From positions 496,001 to 560,000 of the forward strand of contig NZ_JACCBF010000001.1 in assembly GCF_013409625.1 (NCBI RefSeq): a stretch of DNA of 64,000 bases. The letters run 5' to 3'. The notes under the pieces were generated by a model. It did no database searches, was not told the origin of the DNA, and worked only from the letters and a program-made list of their open reading frames with translations. Below, in pieces: positions 25,323-33,393 of this stretch. Made by a program: the position numbers and the translations under genes. Every line of letters starts with the position of its first letter. Position 1 is the stretch's first letter. Source of the DNA: Nocardioides kongjuensis (lineage in GTDB: Bacteria > Actinomycetota > Actinomycetes > Propionibacteriales > Nocardioidaceae).

Positions 25323-26947
25323 ACCACCCCACGACGTTCCCCTCCTCCGCTGCGCTCCCCCGGACAACGCCGCGGGGACCCCGGGTGCCTGTCGCCGTCG
25401 GTGTCGTCGTCTCCGACGACGGCCTGCTGGTCCCGCCCGGGGAAGCACCGCTGGTCGTCGAGATCGACGGGCACTACGTCTGGTCGCTGACCCCGCTGCG
25501 CGACGGCAGGCCCGCCGCCGGGGGAGTGCTGGTGCCGTGGCCCGGCGTGCTGCGCCCGCACCTCAGCGGTCGCGGACGGGTCCGGGTGACGGACGCCGCC
25601 GGCGACGACGTGCTGTACGACGACGAGGTCGGCCTCGGCGCCGGCGAGGGCACCCTCGCCGTGGTCGACGCCGCCGGCCACCGGCTCAGCGTCGACAAGG
25701 TGGGCCACCTGGCCCGCTCCTTCGCCGCGACCGACGAGGGCGTGCGCGACGAGATCCTCGCCGGGACCCGCCGGGCGATCGACGACCTGCGCGAGCACGC
25801 CGGCGTGGCGGCGTACCTCAACTACGGCGCGCTCCTCGGCGCGGTCCGCGAGGGCCGGATGCTCGCGCACGACTCCGACACGGACCTGTGCTACCTCTCC
25901 GAGCACACCTCGCCGGCCGACATCGTCCTCGAGTCGTACCGGATCACCCGCGCCATGCGCGCCCGCGGCTGGCGGGTGCTGCGGATGTCGGGCGGCGACG
26001 TGAAGCTCCTGCTGCCGCTCTCCGACGGCCGGGTCTGCCACATCGACGTGTTCTCGGCGTTCCACATCGACGGCACGTTCTACCAGTTCGGCAACCGCAG
26101 CGGACGCCTGCCGAGGGCGGCGATCGAGCCGTTCTCGACGATCACCCTGCACGGGCACGAGTTCCCGGCGCCGCGCGACCCCGAGGCCATGCTCGCCTTC
26201 CTGTACGGCCCGGGCTGGCGCAGCCCCGACCCGTCCTTCAAGTACGCCGACCCGCCGGCCGGCGTACGTCGCCTCGACGGGTGGCTGCGCGGCTTCCGCA
26301 CCGAGATGGGGCGCTGGACCGAGTTCCACAACGGTCCGCGCCGTGCAGCGGTCCCGAGGACGCCGTCGTCCTTCGCGCAGTGGGTGGAGCCGCAGCTCGG
26401 CTCGTTGCCCGTCGCGGACCTCGGCACCGGCACCGGGCGGGACGCGATCTGGTTCGCCTCGAGCGGGCGCCGCGTCGCCGCCCTGGACTTCTCGCGCGGT
26501 TCGCTCGGCGTCGTGCGGCGCCGGGCCCGGCGCCGCGATGTCGAGGTCGGCGTGGACCAGCTGATCCTCGGCGAGCTCCGCTCGACCCTGCTGCACGGCA
26601 CCCGCCTGGCCCGCGACCCGCACCACCTGCACGCCCGCCACCTCGTCGGCTGCCTCGACCCGGCTGCCCTCGACCAGCTGTGGCTGCTCGCCCGGATGGC
26701 GCTACGCCCCGGTGGCCGGTTGTTCCTCGAGTTCGCCGCCGGCGAGCCGTCCGCGACCGACGGCCTGGTCCGTCGCACGCCGATCGAGGTGGTCCGCCGC
26801 GGCATCGAGGCATCGGGAGGCCTCGTCGAGAGCCTCACCACCGGCCCCGGCGAGGACATGTTCGACCTGCCCGACCCGGCCGTGTGCCGGATCCGCGCCG
26901 CCTGGCCGGCGACTGCCGCCGCGCACGACCCGAAGGAGACCCCATGA
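25319..26947 (+). CDS. LicD-family transferase fused to a SAM methyltransferase domain
   Basis: This 542-residue two-domain protein has a LicD/fukutin-type nucleotidyltransferase-fold region (about 145-330) with Y-L-N-Y-G-A-L-L-G-A-V-R and the catalytic H-D-S-D-T-D-L. Such proteins transfer phosphocholine or similar groups from CDP-alcohols to surface glycans. A class I SAM-methyltransferase domain follows (about 365-520), with the glycine motif V-A-D-L-G-T-G-T-G-R-D and R-P-G-G-R-L-F-L-E-F. The fusion plus the upstream CTP-transferase suggests transfer of a group that is then methylated, or methylation of the acceptor. The start overlaps the upstream stop and the end overlaps the next start, so all three genes are translationally coupled. 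Confidence 0.75.
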   Translation: MNHPTTFPSSAALPRTTPRGPRVPVAVGVVVSDDGLLVPPGEAPLVVEIDGHYVWSLTPLRDGRPAAGGVLVPWPGVLRPHLSGRGRVRVTDAAGDDVLYDDEVGLGAGEGTLAVVDAAGHRLSVDKVGHLARSFAATDEGVRDEILAGTRRAIDDLREHAGVAAYLNYGALLGAVREGRMLAHDSDTDLCYLSEHTSPADIVLESYRITRAMRARGWRVLRMSGGDVKLLLPLSDGRVCHIDVFSAFHIDGTFYQFGNRSGRLPRAAIEPFSTITLHGHEFPAPRDPEAMLAFLYGPGWRSPDPSFKYADPPAGVRRLDGWLRGFRTEMGRWTEFHNGPRRAAVPRTPSSFAQWVEPQLGSLPVADLGTGTGRDAIWFASSGRRVAALDFSRGSLGVVRRRARRRDVEVGVDQLILGELRSTLLHGTRLARDPHHLHARHLVGCLDPAALDQLWLLARMALRPGGRLFLEFAAGEPSATDGLVRRTPIEVVRRGIEASGGLVESLTTGPGEDMFDLPDPAVCRIRAAWPATAAAHDPKETP

Positions 26948-27171
26948 CCGACCTCGCCCACCGCGCCCGCGAGGCCCGCCGCCGACTCCGCGAGCGCGCC
27001 GGCCTGCGCGAGCGGGTCCGCGTCCTCGAGGCCGAGGTGCAGGAGAACCGTCAGCTCAACCGCCGCATCGCCGAGCTCACCGACATCGTCACCGAGCTGC
27101 TCATCCCCCTCGAGGCCCGTGACCAGGACCGCGTCGACGACGTACTCGCCCGCTTCCGCAGCGGGCTCTGA
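26944..27171 (+). CDS. Small coiled-coil protein of unknown function
   Basis: This 75-residue, highly charged helical protein has an arginine-rich N-terminal half (R-R-L-R-E-R-A-G-L-R-E-R-V) and a heptad-like L-E-A-E-V-Q-E-N-R-Q-L-N-R-R-I-A-E-L pattern that predicts a coiled coil. I think it may correspond to a small DUF (DUF6752-like) seen in Nocardioides-type genomes, but this is from memory and uncertain. Its ATG overlaps the stop of the LicD-methyltransferase gene, so it is probably a partner or chaperone of that enzyme. Confidence 0.6.
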   Translation: MTDLAHRAREARRRLRERAGLRERVRVLEAEVQENRQLNRRIAELTDIVTELLIPLEARDQDRVDDVLARFRSGL

Positions 27172-27174
27172 GAT

Positions 27175-27239
27175 CTGCGGTTTGGGACCAAACCGCATCA
27201 TTTTTGCCCGAATTGTTGCGGTTTGGGACCAAACCGCAG
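27175..27239. repeat. Direct pair of 22-bp palindromes, family B, copy 1
   Basis: Two identical copies of TGCGGTTTGG-GA-CCAAACCGCA lie at 27176-27197 and 27217-27238, separated by 19 AT-richer bases ending GCCCGAATTGT. The block fills the junction between two convergent genes. A 32-bp segment (27206-27237) is repeated exactly at 36545-36576, also between convergent genes, so it probably serves as a bidirectional terminator derived from a dispersed repeat. Confidence 0.85.
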
Positions 27240-27243
27240 GTGG

Positions 27244-28086
27244 TCAGACCAGTGTGACGAAGTCGATGAGCTCCTCCACCCGGCCCAGCAACGCCGGATC
27301 CAGGTCCTGGAACCCCCGCACGCCACCGAGGATGTGCTTCCACGCGCGGGCGATGTCAGCCTGGTCGCGGTGCGGCCAGCCGAGCTGCTGACAGGTGCCC
27401 TTCTTCCAGTCGATGCCCTTGGGCACCTTCGGCCACTCCGCGAACCCCAGCCGCGCCGGCTTGACCGCCTGCCAGATGTCGATGAACGGGTGGCCGACGA
27501 TCAGCACGTCCTTGCCGACCGGCGACTTCATGATGTTCTGCGCGATCCGGCTCTCCTTGGAGCCGGCGACCAGGTGGTCGACCAGGACGCCGACGCGCCG
27601 GTTGGGGCCGGGCTTGAAGTCGCGCAGGTGGTCGGCGAGGTCGTCGACGCCGCCGAGGTACTCCACGACCACGCCCTCGATGCGCAGGTCGTCGCCCCAG
27701 ACCTTCTCGACGAGCTCGGCGTCGTGGCGGCCCTCGACGAAGATCCGGCTGGCCCGGGCGACCCGCGCCTTGGCGTCGTGCACCGCGATCGACCCGCTCG
27801 CCGTGCGCGTCGGTCTCACCGGGCCAGCCTTGGTGATCGGCGCGGTGAGGATGACCGGCTTGCCCTCGAGGAGGAAGCCGGTGCCGAGCGGGAAGGTACG
27901 TCGCTTGCCGCGTCGGTCCTCGAGGGTGACCGTGTCGAGGTCGCGGTCGACGGCCACGATCTCGCCGCACCAGTCGGTGGTGACCTCCTCGACCACGAGA
28001 CCGGGATCGGCCGGCGTCTCCACGGCCCGGCCCCGCTTGGGGACCCTCCAGTCGCCTGACAGCACATCGGTCCCGTAGCGATCCAC
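27244..28086 (-). CDS. DUF3097 family protein
   Basis: This 280-residue protein of unknown function is conserved across actinobacteria near hrcA/hemW. The N-terminal third is a small beta domain (G-E-I-V-A-V-D-R-D-L-D-T-V-T-L-E-D). The central part resembles a TOPRIM-like alpha/beta fold: I-F-V-E-G-R-H-D-A-E-L-V at about 114-125 and G-V-L-V-D-H-L-V-A-G-S-K-E near 166-178, with acidic residues in the places expected for metal binding. The C-terminal part ends D-F-V-T-L-V. It starts at GTG 28084-28086. The TOPRIM comparison is my inference from the E-G-x-x-D-A and D-H-L pattern. Confidence 0.8.
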   Translation of the reverse strand: MDRYGTDVLSGDWRVPKRGRAVETPADPGLVVEEVTTDWCGEIVAVDRDLDTVTLEDRRGKRRTFPLGTGFLLEGKPVILTAPITKAGPVRPTRTASGSIAVHDAKARVARASRIFVEGRHDAELVEKVWGDDLRIEGVVVEYLGGVDDLADHLRDFKPGPNRRVGVLVDHLVAGSKESRIAQNIMKSPVGKDVLIVGHPFIDIWQAVKPARLGFAEWPKVPKGIDWKKGTCQQLGWPHRDQADIARAWKHILGGVRGFQDLDPALLGRVEELIDFVTLV

Positions 28087-28140
28087 GACGGAGCAGCCTA
28101 CGGATCGAAGGGCGTGACCGGTGGCCCTGACACACCGCGT

Positions 28141-28191
28141 ACCTGACGAATGGGCTGTCGATCCGGCGAATTCGCAGCCGATTCGTCAGGT
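28141..28191. terminator. Long imperfect inverted repeat, probable terminator
   Basis: ACCTGACGAAT (28141-28151) pairs with ATTCGTCAGGT (28181-28191); after one G-G mismatch, GGCTG pairs with CAGCC, leaving a 17-base loop. It lies 13 bases beyond the stop of the minus-strand hydrolase at 28205, so it probably ends that transcript. The rest of the 118-base gap should hold the promoter of the DUF3097 gene. Confidence 0.6.
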
Positions 28192-28204
28192 GCGACGCGC
28201 AGGC

Positions 28205-28981
28205 TCAGGCCAGGGGCAGCTGACGCCGCGCGGGCGGCAGCTGGGCGTACCCCCGCCCGATCGCGTGGTGCAGCGCCTCGACCGGGAACGGCCACTCGGC
28301 CGACGCGAGCGCCTCGGCCTCGGGGACGCCGCGGGCGGCGAGCTCGCGGATCGTCTCGGCGACCGCACGCAGGTCGTCGCACTGGTCCTCGACGAAGCGC
28401 CGGTCGACGATGCCGCCGTGGCCGGGGACGACGACGGTCGAGGGCGTCGTCAGCCCGAGGACGAGGTCGAGGGTCTGCGGCCAATCCATCGGCCAGGAGT
28501 CGCTGCCGATCGACGGGGGAGCGGACTCCTCGACGAGGTCGCCGGCCAGCAGCACGTCGGCATCGGGGACCCGGACCACGAGGTCGCCGGCGGTGTGCCC
28601 GCGGCCCGGGTGCACGAGCTCGAGCTGGCGGTCACCGAGGTCGATGACGGCGGCGCTGGAGAAGGTGTGGTCCGCCGGTGGCGCGGCCGGGTCGGTGCGG
28701 GCGGCGGCCTCGTCGGTCGCGTGGACCGGCGGGTCGTCGTAGCGCGCCTTGAAGGTGGCGTTGCCGAGCACGTGGTCGAAGTGGTCGTGGGTGTTGACGA
28801 CCGCCACGACCGGCCCGGCACGCAGGTCGCCGATCGCGGCGATCGCGGCGCGCGCCTCGGCGGCGGTGGCCAGCGTGTCGACGACGACGAGACCGCGCTC
28901 GCCCCCGACGGCGACCAGGTTGACGTCGTACGACGGAACGCGGCGGACCCAGACCCGGTCCGCGACCTCGGTGAACGGCAC
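28205..28981 (-). CDS. Metallo-beta-lactamase fold hydrolase
   Basis: This 258-residue protein has the complete metal set: N-T-H-D-H-F-D-H (about 63-70), G-R-G-H-T-A-G-D (about 126-133), D-aspartate in L-L-A-G-D-L-V-E, and V-V-P-G-H-G near 187. The C-terminal helical tail (R-E-L-A-A-R-G-V-P-E-A-E-A-L) is like that of class B-related and glyoxalase II-type SoxH proteins. The substrate is not evident. It is five bases downstream of the alpha/beta hydrolase and could be the last gene of the divergent AraC-controlled operon. Confidence 0.82.
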   Translation of the reverse strand: MPFTEVADRVWVRRVPSYDVNLVAVGGERGLVVVDTLATAAEARAAIAAIGDLRAGPVVAVVNTHDHFDHVLGNATFKARYDDPPVHATDEAAARTDPAAPPADHTFSSAAVIDLGDRQLELVHPGRGHTAGDLVVRVPDADVLLAGDLVEESAPPSIGSDSWPMDWPQTLDLVLGLTTPSTVVVPGHGGIVDRRFVEDQCDDLRAVAETIRELAARGVPEAEALASAEWPFPVEALHHAIGRGYAQLPPARRQLPLA

Positions 28982-28985
28982 GCCC

Positions 28986-29951
28986 TCACCGTAGTCGGCT
29001 CACCACCCGGGCGAGCCAGTCCGTGCGGGTACGACGGGCCGTCGTCGACATCGGCGCCTGCGGGAACAGCGTGTCGAACCCGTGGCAGCCGCCGGCCCAG
29101 ACGTGGAGCTCGGCCTGCCCGCCGGCCGCCCAGATGGCGGAGGCGAACGCGACGTCCTCGTCGCGGAACACCTCGGCGCTCCCGGTGTCGACGTAGGTCG
29201 TCGGCAGGCCGGTGAGGTCGCCGGCCAGGGCCGGTGAGACGTACGGCGAGACGGGTCCCGAGGTGCCGTGGAGGACGGCGTCCCAGCCGAACTCGTTGGC
29301 CGCACGGGACCAGACCGCGGGGCCGGCGTACTGGTGGCTCGACACGGTGGCGTTGCGGTGGTCGAGCATGGGGCAGACCAGCACCTGGGCGGCGACCGCC
29401 GGGCCCCGGCGGTCCCGAGCGAGCAGCGTGGTGCCCGCGGCGAGCCCGCCGCCGGCGCTGGTGCCCGCGACGACGATCCTTCCGGGGTCGACGCCGAGCT
29501 CGTCGGCGTGGTCGGCCACCCAGGACAGTCCCGCGTAGCAGTCCTCGACCAGCGTCGTCCCGGTCACCTCGGGAGCGAGGCGGTAGTCGACCGTGACGAC
29601 CACGGCGCCGAGCTCCTCCAGCCAGTCGAGCGGGATGTCGATCTGCGAGAACCGGTCGCCCAGCACCATGCCGCCGCCGTGGATCCAGTAGACGCACGTC
29701 GCCGGCGCCTCAGCGACGGCGGAGGTCGGCGTGAGCACGCTCAGCGTCAGTGGCGTGCCGTCGGCGGCCGGCACCACGACGTCGCGCCGCTCCAGCGCCC
29801 GGTCGGCGAGGGCGACCTCGGGTGGGACGGTGGCGTACGGGCGGAGCACGTCGAGCGTCGTGGGACCGAGCGGAGGAAGCTCGGGGAACGCGGCCAGCGC
29901 GGCCGCCAGGTCCGGGTCGAGCTCGGGTCCGGGGCGCACCGGCGCGCTCAT
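28986..29951 (-). CDS. Alpha/beta hydrolase, hormone-sensitive-lipase family
   Basis: This 321-residue esterase has the HSL oxyanion motif W-I-H-G-G-G-M (about 93-99), the nucleophile elbow G-T-S-A-G-G-G (about 166-172), and a catalytic histidine candidate in G-G-C-H-G-F near 293. HSL-family enzymes cleave short-chain esters or, in some cases, carbamates and lactones. Its ATG (29949-29951) overlaps the stop of the upstream monooxygenase-like gene, placing it in the operon that diverges from the AraC-type regulator. Confidence 0.85.
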   Translation of the reverse strand: MSAPVRPGPELDPDLAAALAAFPELPPLGPTTLDVLRPYATVPPEVALADRALERRDVVVPAADGTPLTLSVLTPTSAVAEAPATCVYWIHGGGMVLGDRFSQIDIPLDWLEELGAVVVTVDYRLAPEVTGTTLVEDCYAGLSWVADHADELGVDPGRIVVAGTSAGGGLAAGTTLLARDRRGPAVAAQVLVCPMLDHRNATVSSHQYAGPAVWSRAANEFGWDAVLHGTSGPVSPYVSPALAGDLTGLPTTYVDTGSAEVFRDEDVAFASAIWAAGGQAELHVWAGGCHGFDTLFPQAPMSTTARRTRTDWLARVVSRLR

Positions 29952-30274
29952 CGCGCGACCGCCTCGAGGTCGGCCTTGCCGCCGAGCGGCACCAGGTCGG
30001 CGTACTGTGCGTCGGCCACGAGCGCCGCCGAGCGGTCGATGTAGGCCTGCGAGGCCGGATCGGCGAACACAGCGTGGTGCACCTCCTCGCTGACCCAGCC
30101 CTCGACCAGGTGCACCACGTCCGGATCGGCGGCCGACCGGCTGACCAGGAACACGCGGCAGCCGTCGTGCGCCGACGGACCGCTCACCGGTCCGGAGAGC
30201 AGCAGCTCGACGAGCTCGTCCCCCTTGCCCTCGTGGGCGGTCATCGTGGCCTGGAATCCGTAGCCGATGGTCAT
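29948..30274 (-). CDS. Antibiotic biosynthesis monooxygenase (ABM)-like small protein
   Basis: This 108-residue dimeric alpha+beta barrel candidate shows the ABM pattern: N-terminal G-F-Q-A-T-M-T-A-H-E-G-K-G-D-E-L, a central F-L-V-S-R-S-A-A-D-P-D-V-V-H-L-V-E-G-W strand pair and a helix H-H-A-V-F-A-D-P-A-S-Q. Such proteins are quinol monooxygenases or isomerase-like, and assignment to an activity is not possible. It is first in the minus-strand operon and divergent from the AraC-type gene, with 170 bases between them containing a perfect inverted repeat. Confidence 0.78.
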   Translation of the reverse strand: MTIGYGFQATMTAHEGKGDELVELLLSGPVSGPSAHDGCRVFLVSRSAADPDVVHLVEGWVSEEVHHAVFADPASQAYIDRSAALVADAQYADLVPLGGKADLEAVAR

Positions 30275-30378
30275 GACTGTTCCTCTCGTCCGGTGGCGTC
30301 GGGTGGCACCGTCGCGGCGCCGCACCGAGCGAACCACCCGGGCGCACCGCCGCAGGAGACCAGAACCCGCAGGTGATT

Positions 30379-30410
30379 GCCTGTTCCTGCTCGGTTGGGC
30401 AGGAACAGGC
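30379..30410. promoter_or_regulatory. Perfect 12-bp inverted repeat in the AraC divergent region
   Basis: GCCTGTTCCTGC and GCAGGAACAGGC are separated by eight bases (TCGGTTGG). The repeat lies 34 bases upstream of the araC-type start and about 105 bases from the divergent operon start. Its position and perfection suggest an operator for the regulator, although as RNA it would also form a stable hairpin. Confidence 0.65.
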
Positions 30411-30444
30411 GACAACCGGGTCGCCTGCCTCCTACCGTCGGGGC

Positions 30445-31353
30445 ATGCCCCAGCACACCGCCGCCCTCGACGAGCTCCGCGACCTCGTCGCACGACACGC
30501 CCGCCCGGACCAGGGCACGGCGATCGACGGCCTCCTGCTCGCCCGCGCGGACGCTGCCGAGGCGCCGTCGACCAGCCCGTCCGGAACCGTGCTCGCGCTG
30601 ATCGTGCAGGGCAGCAAGCGGGTCTCGGTGGGGGAGAAGGTGCTCGAGTACGGGCCGGGGCAGTACCTCGTCGCGTCCGTGGACGTGCCGATCACGGGCC
30701 ACTACGTCGACGTCGACGCGTCGCGGCCCGCGCTCGGCGTCGGGCTGGTGCTCACGCCCGCGAGCATCGCCGAGCTCCTGCTCGCGGCGCCGCCCGGCGC
30801 CGTCCCCGTGCGCGGCAGCGACGCACCGCTGGCCCTCGGTGTCGCGGATGCCACGCCCGAGCTGCTCGACGCGACCGCACGGATGGTGCGTCTCCTCGAC
30901 CGGGCACACGACCGCGCGATCCTGGCGCCGATGATCCAGCGGGAGATCCTGTGGCGGGTGCTCACCGGTCCGCTCGGCCCGAGCCTCGCCCAGATCGGCA
31001 TCGCGGACAGCTGCACCACCCAGATCAGCCGCGCCGTGCGGTGGATCACCGACAACTTCGCCGAGCCGTTCCGCGTCGACGAGCTCGCCGCGAGCTGCGG
31101 CCTGAGCCCGTCTGCGTTCCACCGCAAGTTCCAGGGCGTGACCGCGTCGAGCCCGATCCAGTTCCAAAAGCAGGTCCGGCTGCACCAGGCCCGGCTCCTG
31201 CTGGTGTCCGGGGACGACGACGTCGCGACGATCGCCCACCGGGTCGGCTACGACAGCGCCACCCAGTTCAGCCGTGAGTACCGACGGCGGTTCGGCGAGT
31301 CGCCGGGCCGCGACGGGGCGCGACTGCGCAACCACGCCGGACGGACGGCCTGA
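30445..31353 (+). CDS. AraC family transcriptional regulator
   Basis: This 302-residue protein has an N-terminal AraC-type sensing cupin of the AraC_N class (V-L-A-L-I-V-Q-G-S-K-R-V near 52-63 and Y-G-P-G-Q-Y-L near 73-79). A C-terminal pair of helix-turn-helix motifs (about 195-290) includes F-R-V-D-E-L-A-A-S-C-G-L-S-P-S-A-F-H-R-K-F and V-G-Y-D-S-A-T-Q-F-S-R-E-Y-R-R-R-F-G. The ATG at 30445 was chosen because the inverted repeat lies immediately upstream and would otherwise be coding. It probably controls the divergent monooxygenase-esterase-hydrolase operon. Confidence 0.9.
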   Translation: MPQHTAALDELRDLVARHARPDQGTAIDGLLLARADAAEAPSTSPSGTVLALIVQGSKRVSVGEKVLEYGPGQYLVASVDVPITGHYVDVDASRPALGVGLVLTPASIAELLLAAPPGAVPVRGSDAPLALGVADATPELLDATARMVRLLDRAHDRAILAPMIQREILWRVLTGPLGPSLAQIGIADSCTTQISRAVRWITDNFAEPFRVDELAASCGLSPSAFHRKFQGVTASSPIQFQKQVRLHQARLLLVSGDDDVATIAHRVGYDSATQFSREYRRRFGESPGRDGARLRNHAGRTA

Positions 31354-31357
31354 GGCG

Positions 31358-32617
31358 ATGAGTGCGCTGAGCCCGGCTCCGGTCCTCAACCACCCCCGTC
31401 GCCGCCTCGTCGGGCGCGACCCGTCCGAGGCCCACCGGGCCGCCACCCCGCTCGAGCTGCTCTTCGACCTCGTCTTCGTCGTCGCGTTCGGCGAGGCCGC
31501 CGACGGGCTGGCCCACCACCTCGCCGAGGGCCACGTCCGCGTCGGCGTGCTCGGCTTCGGCATCGCGATGCTCGCCGTGTCGTGGGCCTGGGGCAGCTAC
31601 AGCTGGTTCTCCTCCGCGTACGACGAGGACGACTGGCTGAGCCGGATCGCCACCGCGGTCCAGATGCTCGGAGTCGCCATCGTGGCCCTCGGCCTGCCCG
31701 ACGTCTTCGCCTCGCTCGACCACCACGAGCCGCTCGCGTACCAGCTCCTGGTCGTCGGGTACGTCGTGATGCGCGTGCCGATGGCACTGCAGTGGCTGCG
31801 CGCCTCGCAGCACGACCCGGGCCGTCGTACGACGCTGCGGAGCTACGCCGCGACCATCGCTCTGGCTCAGGCGGGCTGGACCGCGCTCGTGGTGCTCGCG
31901 CCGCCGGGACGGGTTGCGGTCCCCGTCGCGGTCCTGCTCGCCGGACTGGAGGTCTCCGGGCCGCTGGTCGCCGAGCGCCGCAAGGGCGGCACGCCGTGGC
32001 ACGCGGGGCACATCGCGGAGCGCTACGGCCTGCTGACGATCATCAGCCTCGGCGAGGGCGTGTTCGGGACCGTCGCTGCACTGTCGGCACTGGTCCACGG
32101 ACCTTCGGGCTGGACCGTGGACGCCGCCCTGGTCGGGGTGGCGGGCCTGGGCCTGACCTTCGCGGTCTGGTGGATGTACTTCACCGTTCCGTCCGGATCG
32201 GTGCTGGAGCGGCACCGAGCGCGGGTCCTCCACTGGTCCTACGGCCACCACCTGCTGCTGGCATCGATCGTGGCCATCGGCGCAGGACTGCACGTGGCAG
32301 CGCTCGCGCTGGAGGGCCACACTCGCCTCGGCGCCACGGGCGTGGTGCTCACGGTCGCGGTCCCCCTGGGTGTGGTGATGGTGGTGCTCCACGTCCAGTG
32401 GACGGCGCTGGCCCGGCCCGGGCACGCCCTCGGGCGCACGTTCGACGTGGGGCTGACCTGCGGTGGCGCGCTGGTGCTCGCCGCCGCTGTGGGGCTGGCG
32501 GCGCTCGGCGCACCGATCGCGGTGTGCCTGGTCGTCGTGGCCGTGGCGCCCGCGGTGGCGATCGCCGGGTTCGAGACGGTCGGGCACCGTCAGCTCGCGC
32601 TCGCCCTCGAGCGCTGA
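31358..32617 (+). CDS. Low temperature requirement protein A (LtrA) family membrane protein
   Basis: This 419-residue polytopic protein has about 11 membrane segments. The family hallmark near the N-terminus is E-L-L-F-D-L-V-F-V-V-A-F (about 28-39), followed by W-A-W-G-S-Y-S-W-F and later E-R-Y-G-L-L-T-I-I-S-L-G-E-G-V. LtrA was named from a Listeria cold-growth mutant; its biochemical role is unknown. It begins four bases after the AraC-type stop and is likely co-transcribed with it. The stop is 11 bases from the convergent DUF2470 gene. Confidence 0.88.
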   Translation: MSALSPAPVLNHPRRRLVGRDPSEAHRAATPLELLFDLVFVVAFGEAADGLAHHLAEGHVRVGVLGFGIAMLAVSWAWGSYSWFSSAYDEDDWLSRIATAVQMLGVAIVALGLPDVFASLDHHEPLAYQLLVVGYVVMRVPMALQWLRASQHDPGRRTTLRSYAATIALAQAGWTALVVLAPPGRVAVPVAVLLAGLEVSGPLVAERRKGGTPWHAGHIAERYGLLTIISLGEGVFGTVAALSALVHGPSGWTVDAALVGVAGLGLTFAVWWMYFTVPSGSVLERHRARVLHWSYGHHLLLASIVAIGAGLHVAALALEGHTRLGATGVVLTVAVPLGVVMVVLHVQWTALARPGHALGRTFDVGLTCGGALVLAAAVGLAALGAPIAVCLVVVAVAPAVAIAGFETVGHRQLALALER

Positions 32618-32628
32618 CCGGCCGGGAC

Positions 32629-33363
32629 TCAGCAGAGCCCGGCGTGCAGCTCGGCGCGCAGCAGCTCGCCCAGGTCCTGCGTGGAGCCGGCAGCGCGGGC
32701 GAAGCGGAGCACGCTGCGGTGCGCGCCGGTGGGGTCGACCCAGTGCACCTCGACGCCTTCGGGACGCAATCGCGTGAGCTGCACGCCGACGACCTCGCCG
32801 AGGCGCGTGCGCGTCATCGAGGCGACCGCGCGACGCAGCTCGTCCTGGTGGCAGCGGTTGGCGTGCTCGGTCGAGCGCTGGAGGAAGCCGCGGTTGAGGT
32901 CGTGCTCGGGGGAGGCGTACGCCGCGAGCGGGACCCGGAGGCGGGTCCGGTCGGGTGCGTCGTCCGGGGCGCTGGCCCGGGAGAGCAGAACGAAGTCGAG
33001 CTCGACGCCGATCCGCATCCGGACCTCGTCGCAGCACTCGCACTCCTCGAGCCCGAGCGCCTCGAGGCGTCCGGACAGGGTGAGCGTGGCGTCCCGGTCG
33101 GCGGAGCCGGGCTCACCGAGGCCGCTGGCGACGGTGAGCAGGGCGCCGCGCCCGTCCGTCGCCGCGACGGCCAGGGCGGAGTCGGCGGGACAGCTGAGCA
33201 CCGGGCGGCCGCCGTGGTCCTGCATCTCGAGCGCGTCGTCGTCGAGACCGGCGGTGACGTCGTCGAGGCCGTCGACGACCAGCTGCACCTCGAGCGAGCA
33301 GGCGAGGATGCTGCGCGCCGCGGCAGCGAGGCGTCGTACGTCGAGACCGGGGTCGAGCGTCAT
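32629..33363 (-). CDS. DUF2470 (HugZ-like) protein under an iron box
   Basis: This 244-residue protein has an N-terminal region (about 1-150) compatible with the split-barrel of pyridoxamine-oxidase-like HugZ proteins, including V-L-S-C-P-A-D-S-A-L and a C-E-C-C cluster near 107-110. The C-terminal DUF2470 domain (about 155-240) begins E-H-A-N-R-C-H-Q-D-E-L-R. HugZ members bind and degrade heme. An IdeR/DmdR-type iron box lies 31 bases upstream of the ATG, so expression should rise in iron limitation, in keeping with heme-iron recovery. The cysteine cluster is an oddity that could bind a metal. Heme oxygenase activity is an inference. Confidence 0.72.
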   Translation of the reverse strand: MTLDPGLDVRRLAAAARSILACSLEVQLVVDGLDDVTAGLDDDALEMQDHGGRPVLSCPADSALAVAATDGRGALLTVASGLGEPGSADRDATLTLSGRLEALGLEECECCDEVRMRIGVELDFVLLSRASAPDDAPDRTRLRVPLAAYASPEHDLNRGFLQRSTEHANRCHQDELRRAVASMTRTRLGEVVGVQLTRLRPEGVEVHWVDPTGAHRSVLRFARAAGSTQDLGELLRAELHAGLC

Positions 33364-33393
33364 GTCCGCTCCTTGCAGCTGGGGACCATGAGA

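Noticed and set aside
27176..27238. Two identical 22-bp repeats with a 19-bp spacer, considered as a minimal CRISPR
   Set aside because: The repeats are palindromes, only two are present, the spacer is shared with another locus and no cas gene exists nearby.
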